Source: Nitrospirae bacterium RBG_16_64_22 (lineage in GTDB: Bacteria > Nitrospirota > RBG-16-64-22). Taken from it: a DNA stretch of 37,458 nucleotides. Positions 36,298 to 37,458 of this stretch are shown here, in pieces. The notes beneath the pieces are model-generated. The model did not search any database. It was not told where the DNA came from and saw only the letters and a list, made by a program, of their open reading frames with translations. How positions within the stretch are numbered: the first letter of the stretch is position 1; every line of letters begins with the position of its first letter. The DNA is taken from the NCBI GenBank assembly GCA_001803795.1, contig MHEK01000053.1, positions 15,332 through 52,789 on the forward strand. Direction: 5' to 3'. The position numbers and the translations under genes are program-made.

Positions 36298-37458
36298 ACA
36301 CAGAATTGCTACAGGTCATCGAGCAGATCGGGCGCGAGAAAGGGATCGGGAAGGACGTCCTGATCGAGACGCTCGAGAGCGCGCTTGTCTCGGCGACGCG
36401 CAAGAAGTTCGGCGTGTCTCAGCCGATCGAAGTGAAGATCGACCCCAAGACGGGCGAGATCGACATCCGGACGATGAAGAAGGTCGTCGATGTCGTCCAG
36501 AACGAGCAGGAGGAGATCTCTCTCGACGAAGCCCGCCGGCACGATCCGACCCTCCAGGTCGACGACGAGATCGGTTTTCCGATCACCTTCGAAGGGTTCG
36601 GGCGGATCGCGGCCCAGACGGCCAAGCAGGTGATCGTCCAGCGCGTGAAGAAGGTCGAGCAGGAGATCGTCTACAACGAGTTCAAGAAGCGCGAAGGGAC
36701 GCTCGTCAACGGCATGGTCCTCCGGCACGAAAAGGGGAACTACGTGATCGACCTCGGCCGGACGGAAGGCGTGATCCCTCCTCGCGAACAGGCCCCCCGG
36801 GAGTCGTACAAGAGGGGGGACCGGCTCAGGGCGATGGTCCTCGAAGTCCGGATGGCGGAGAAGGGGCCGCAGATCGTCCTTTCCAGGTCCCATCCGACCC
36901 TCGTGGCGCGTCTCTTCGAGATGGAAGTCCCCGAGATCTACGAGGGGATAATCGAAATCAAGAACGTCGTCCGCGAGGCCGGCGACCGGACGAAGATAGC
37001 CGTGGTCTCCAAGGATTCGGCGGTCGACCCGGTCGGGGCCTGCGTGGGGATGAAGGGGTCCCGCGTCCAGGCAGTGGTCCGGGAGCTGAGAGGCGAGAAG
37101 ATCGACATCATCCCCTGGGTCTCCGATCCGAAGGTGCTGATCGCCAAGGCCCTTTCGCCGGCCGTGGTCGAGAAGGTGGCCGTGGACGAGGAGGCCCGCA
37201 CGGCCCTGGTCGTCGTCTCCGACGCCCAACTCTCCCTGGCGATCGGGAAGAAGGGGCAGAACGTTCGCCTGGCCGCCAAGCTGACGGGATGGAAGATCGA
37301 CATCCTGAGCCAGACCGAATACGAGACGGAGCGGGCGAAGGAGCTCGGGAGCGAGATCGAAGCCGCGATCGCCCGCGAGACCCGCAAGGAAGCCGAGGCT
37401 GCTGCGGCGGCGGCGGGCGAGGCGGGTCCGGCGGAAGAGACGGCGGGTCCGGCGGAAG
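36294..37458 (+). CDS. nusA: Transcription termination/antitermination factor NusA (3' end outside window)
   Basis: 388 complete codons are visible and the frame is open at the window edge. NusA binds RNA polymerase and modulates pausing, termination and antitermination. N-terminal domain residues 1-125 (ALVSATRKKFG), S1 domain about 135-200 (GTLVNGMVLRHEKGNYVIDLGRTEGVIP), KH1 about 225-280 (DPVGACVGMKGSRVQAVVREL), KH2 about 300-345 (LSLAIGKKGQNVRLAAKLTGWKIDI). The visible C-terminus turns Ala/Glu/Gly-rich (EAEAAAAAAGEAGPAEETAGPAE), a low-complexity acidic tail in place of the AR repeats of E. coli. ATG 36294 overlaps the rimP stop. Confidence 0.95.
   Translation, partial: MNTELLQVIEQIGREKGIGKDVLIETLESALVSATRKKFGVSQPIEVKIDPKTGEIDIRTMKKVVDVVQNEQEEISLDEARRHDPTLQVDDEIGFPITFEGFGRIAAQTAKQVIVQRVKKVEQEIVYNEFKKREGTLVNGMVLRHEKGNYVIDLGRTEGVIPPREQAPRESYKRGDRLRAMVLEVRMAEKGPQIVLSRSHPTLVARLFEMEVPEIYEGIIEIKNVVREAGDRTKIAVVSKDSAVDPVGACVGMKGSRVQAVVRELRGEKIDIIPWVSDPKVLIAKALSPAVVEKVAVDEEARTALVVVSDAQLSLAIGKKGQNVRLAAKLTGWKIDILSQTEYETERAKELGSEIEAAIARETRKEAEAAAAAAGEAGPAEETAGPAE

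Overview
The window comes from a GC-rich (roughly 65 percent by eye) bacterium with an outer membrane: it encodes LptF and LptG, lipoproteins and an exported cytochrome c. It makes lysine through an LL-diaminopimelate aminotransferase (DapL), carries a MoeA-PBP fusion and, by my reading, a UGA-encoded selenoprotein. That mix fits deep lineages such as Desulfobacterota/former Deltaproteobacteria, NC10, Nitrospirota or Nitrospinota. The sequence alone does not settle which one.

Left part (1-18150), almost all on the minus strand. Read in the direction of transcription it runs pncA-rsmA, then argG-argH-lipoprotein-lysA-TPR-dapF-dapA-dapB-FAH-dapL-folK-deoxynucleoside kinase. This is a long run for the last steps of arginine synthesis and the DAP route to lysine, with many ATGA/GTGA overlaps. 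Next come a C39-like/zinc-ribbon protein, a carboxymuconolactone decarboxylase-Rieske fusion, panC, a 71-residue glutaredoxin whose active-site residue is an in-frame UGA (1598-1813, invisible to ordinary ORF calling), and a GspE N-domain protein.

Middle (18235-27516). A RAYT (HUH/Y1) transposase is framed by near-perfect 28-bp inverted repeats. It is followed by a nucleotidyltransferase plus small partner pair, and then an Rrf2 regulator-NifS/IscS-like-TusA operon. In the NifS/IscS-like protein the PLP lysine is Arg and two other cofactor or substrate residues are changed, while the catalytic Cys remains. A periplasmic cytochrome c faces this operon across a strong terminator. A consensus sigma70 promoter and a 270-nt leader then drive a YeiH/UPF0324 transporter with an extra ~100-residue soluble insert, a 51-residue one-helix membrane protein, a universal stress protein, a tail-anchored unknown, and what looks like a divergent YeiH-like paralogue. 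This membrane cluster and the altered desulfurase operon are the best candidates for something undescribed.

Right part (27721-37458): two tandem moeA genes (the second fused to a PBP-like domain), a DEAD-box helicase, lptF-lptG, a possible small RNA, an Ala-Pro lipoprotein, and rimP-nusA (nusA runs off the end) behind a promoter and an attenuator-like terminator.

Intergenic spaces are filled by several unrelated families of short, mostly AT-rich tandem repeats: an octamer GTGAATNG, an AAATTGGAAATTG family, a TTATTGGTCAAT family and palindromic GC repeats. They reach into gene ends and create false N-terminal extensions of panC and dapL. I found no rRNA, tRNA or CRISPR array.
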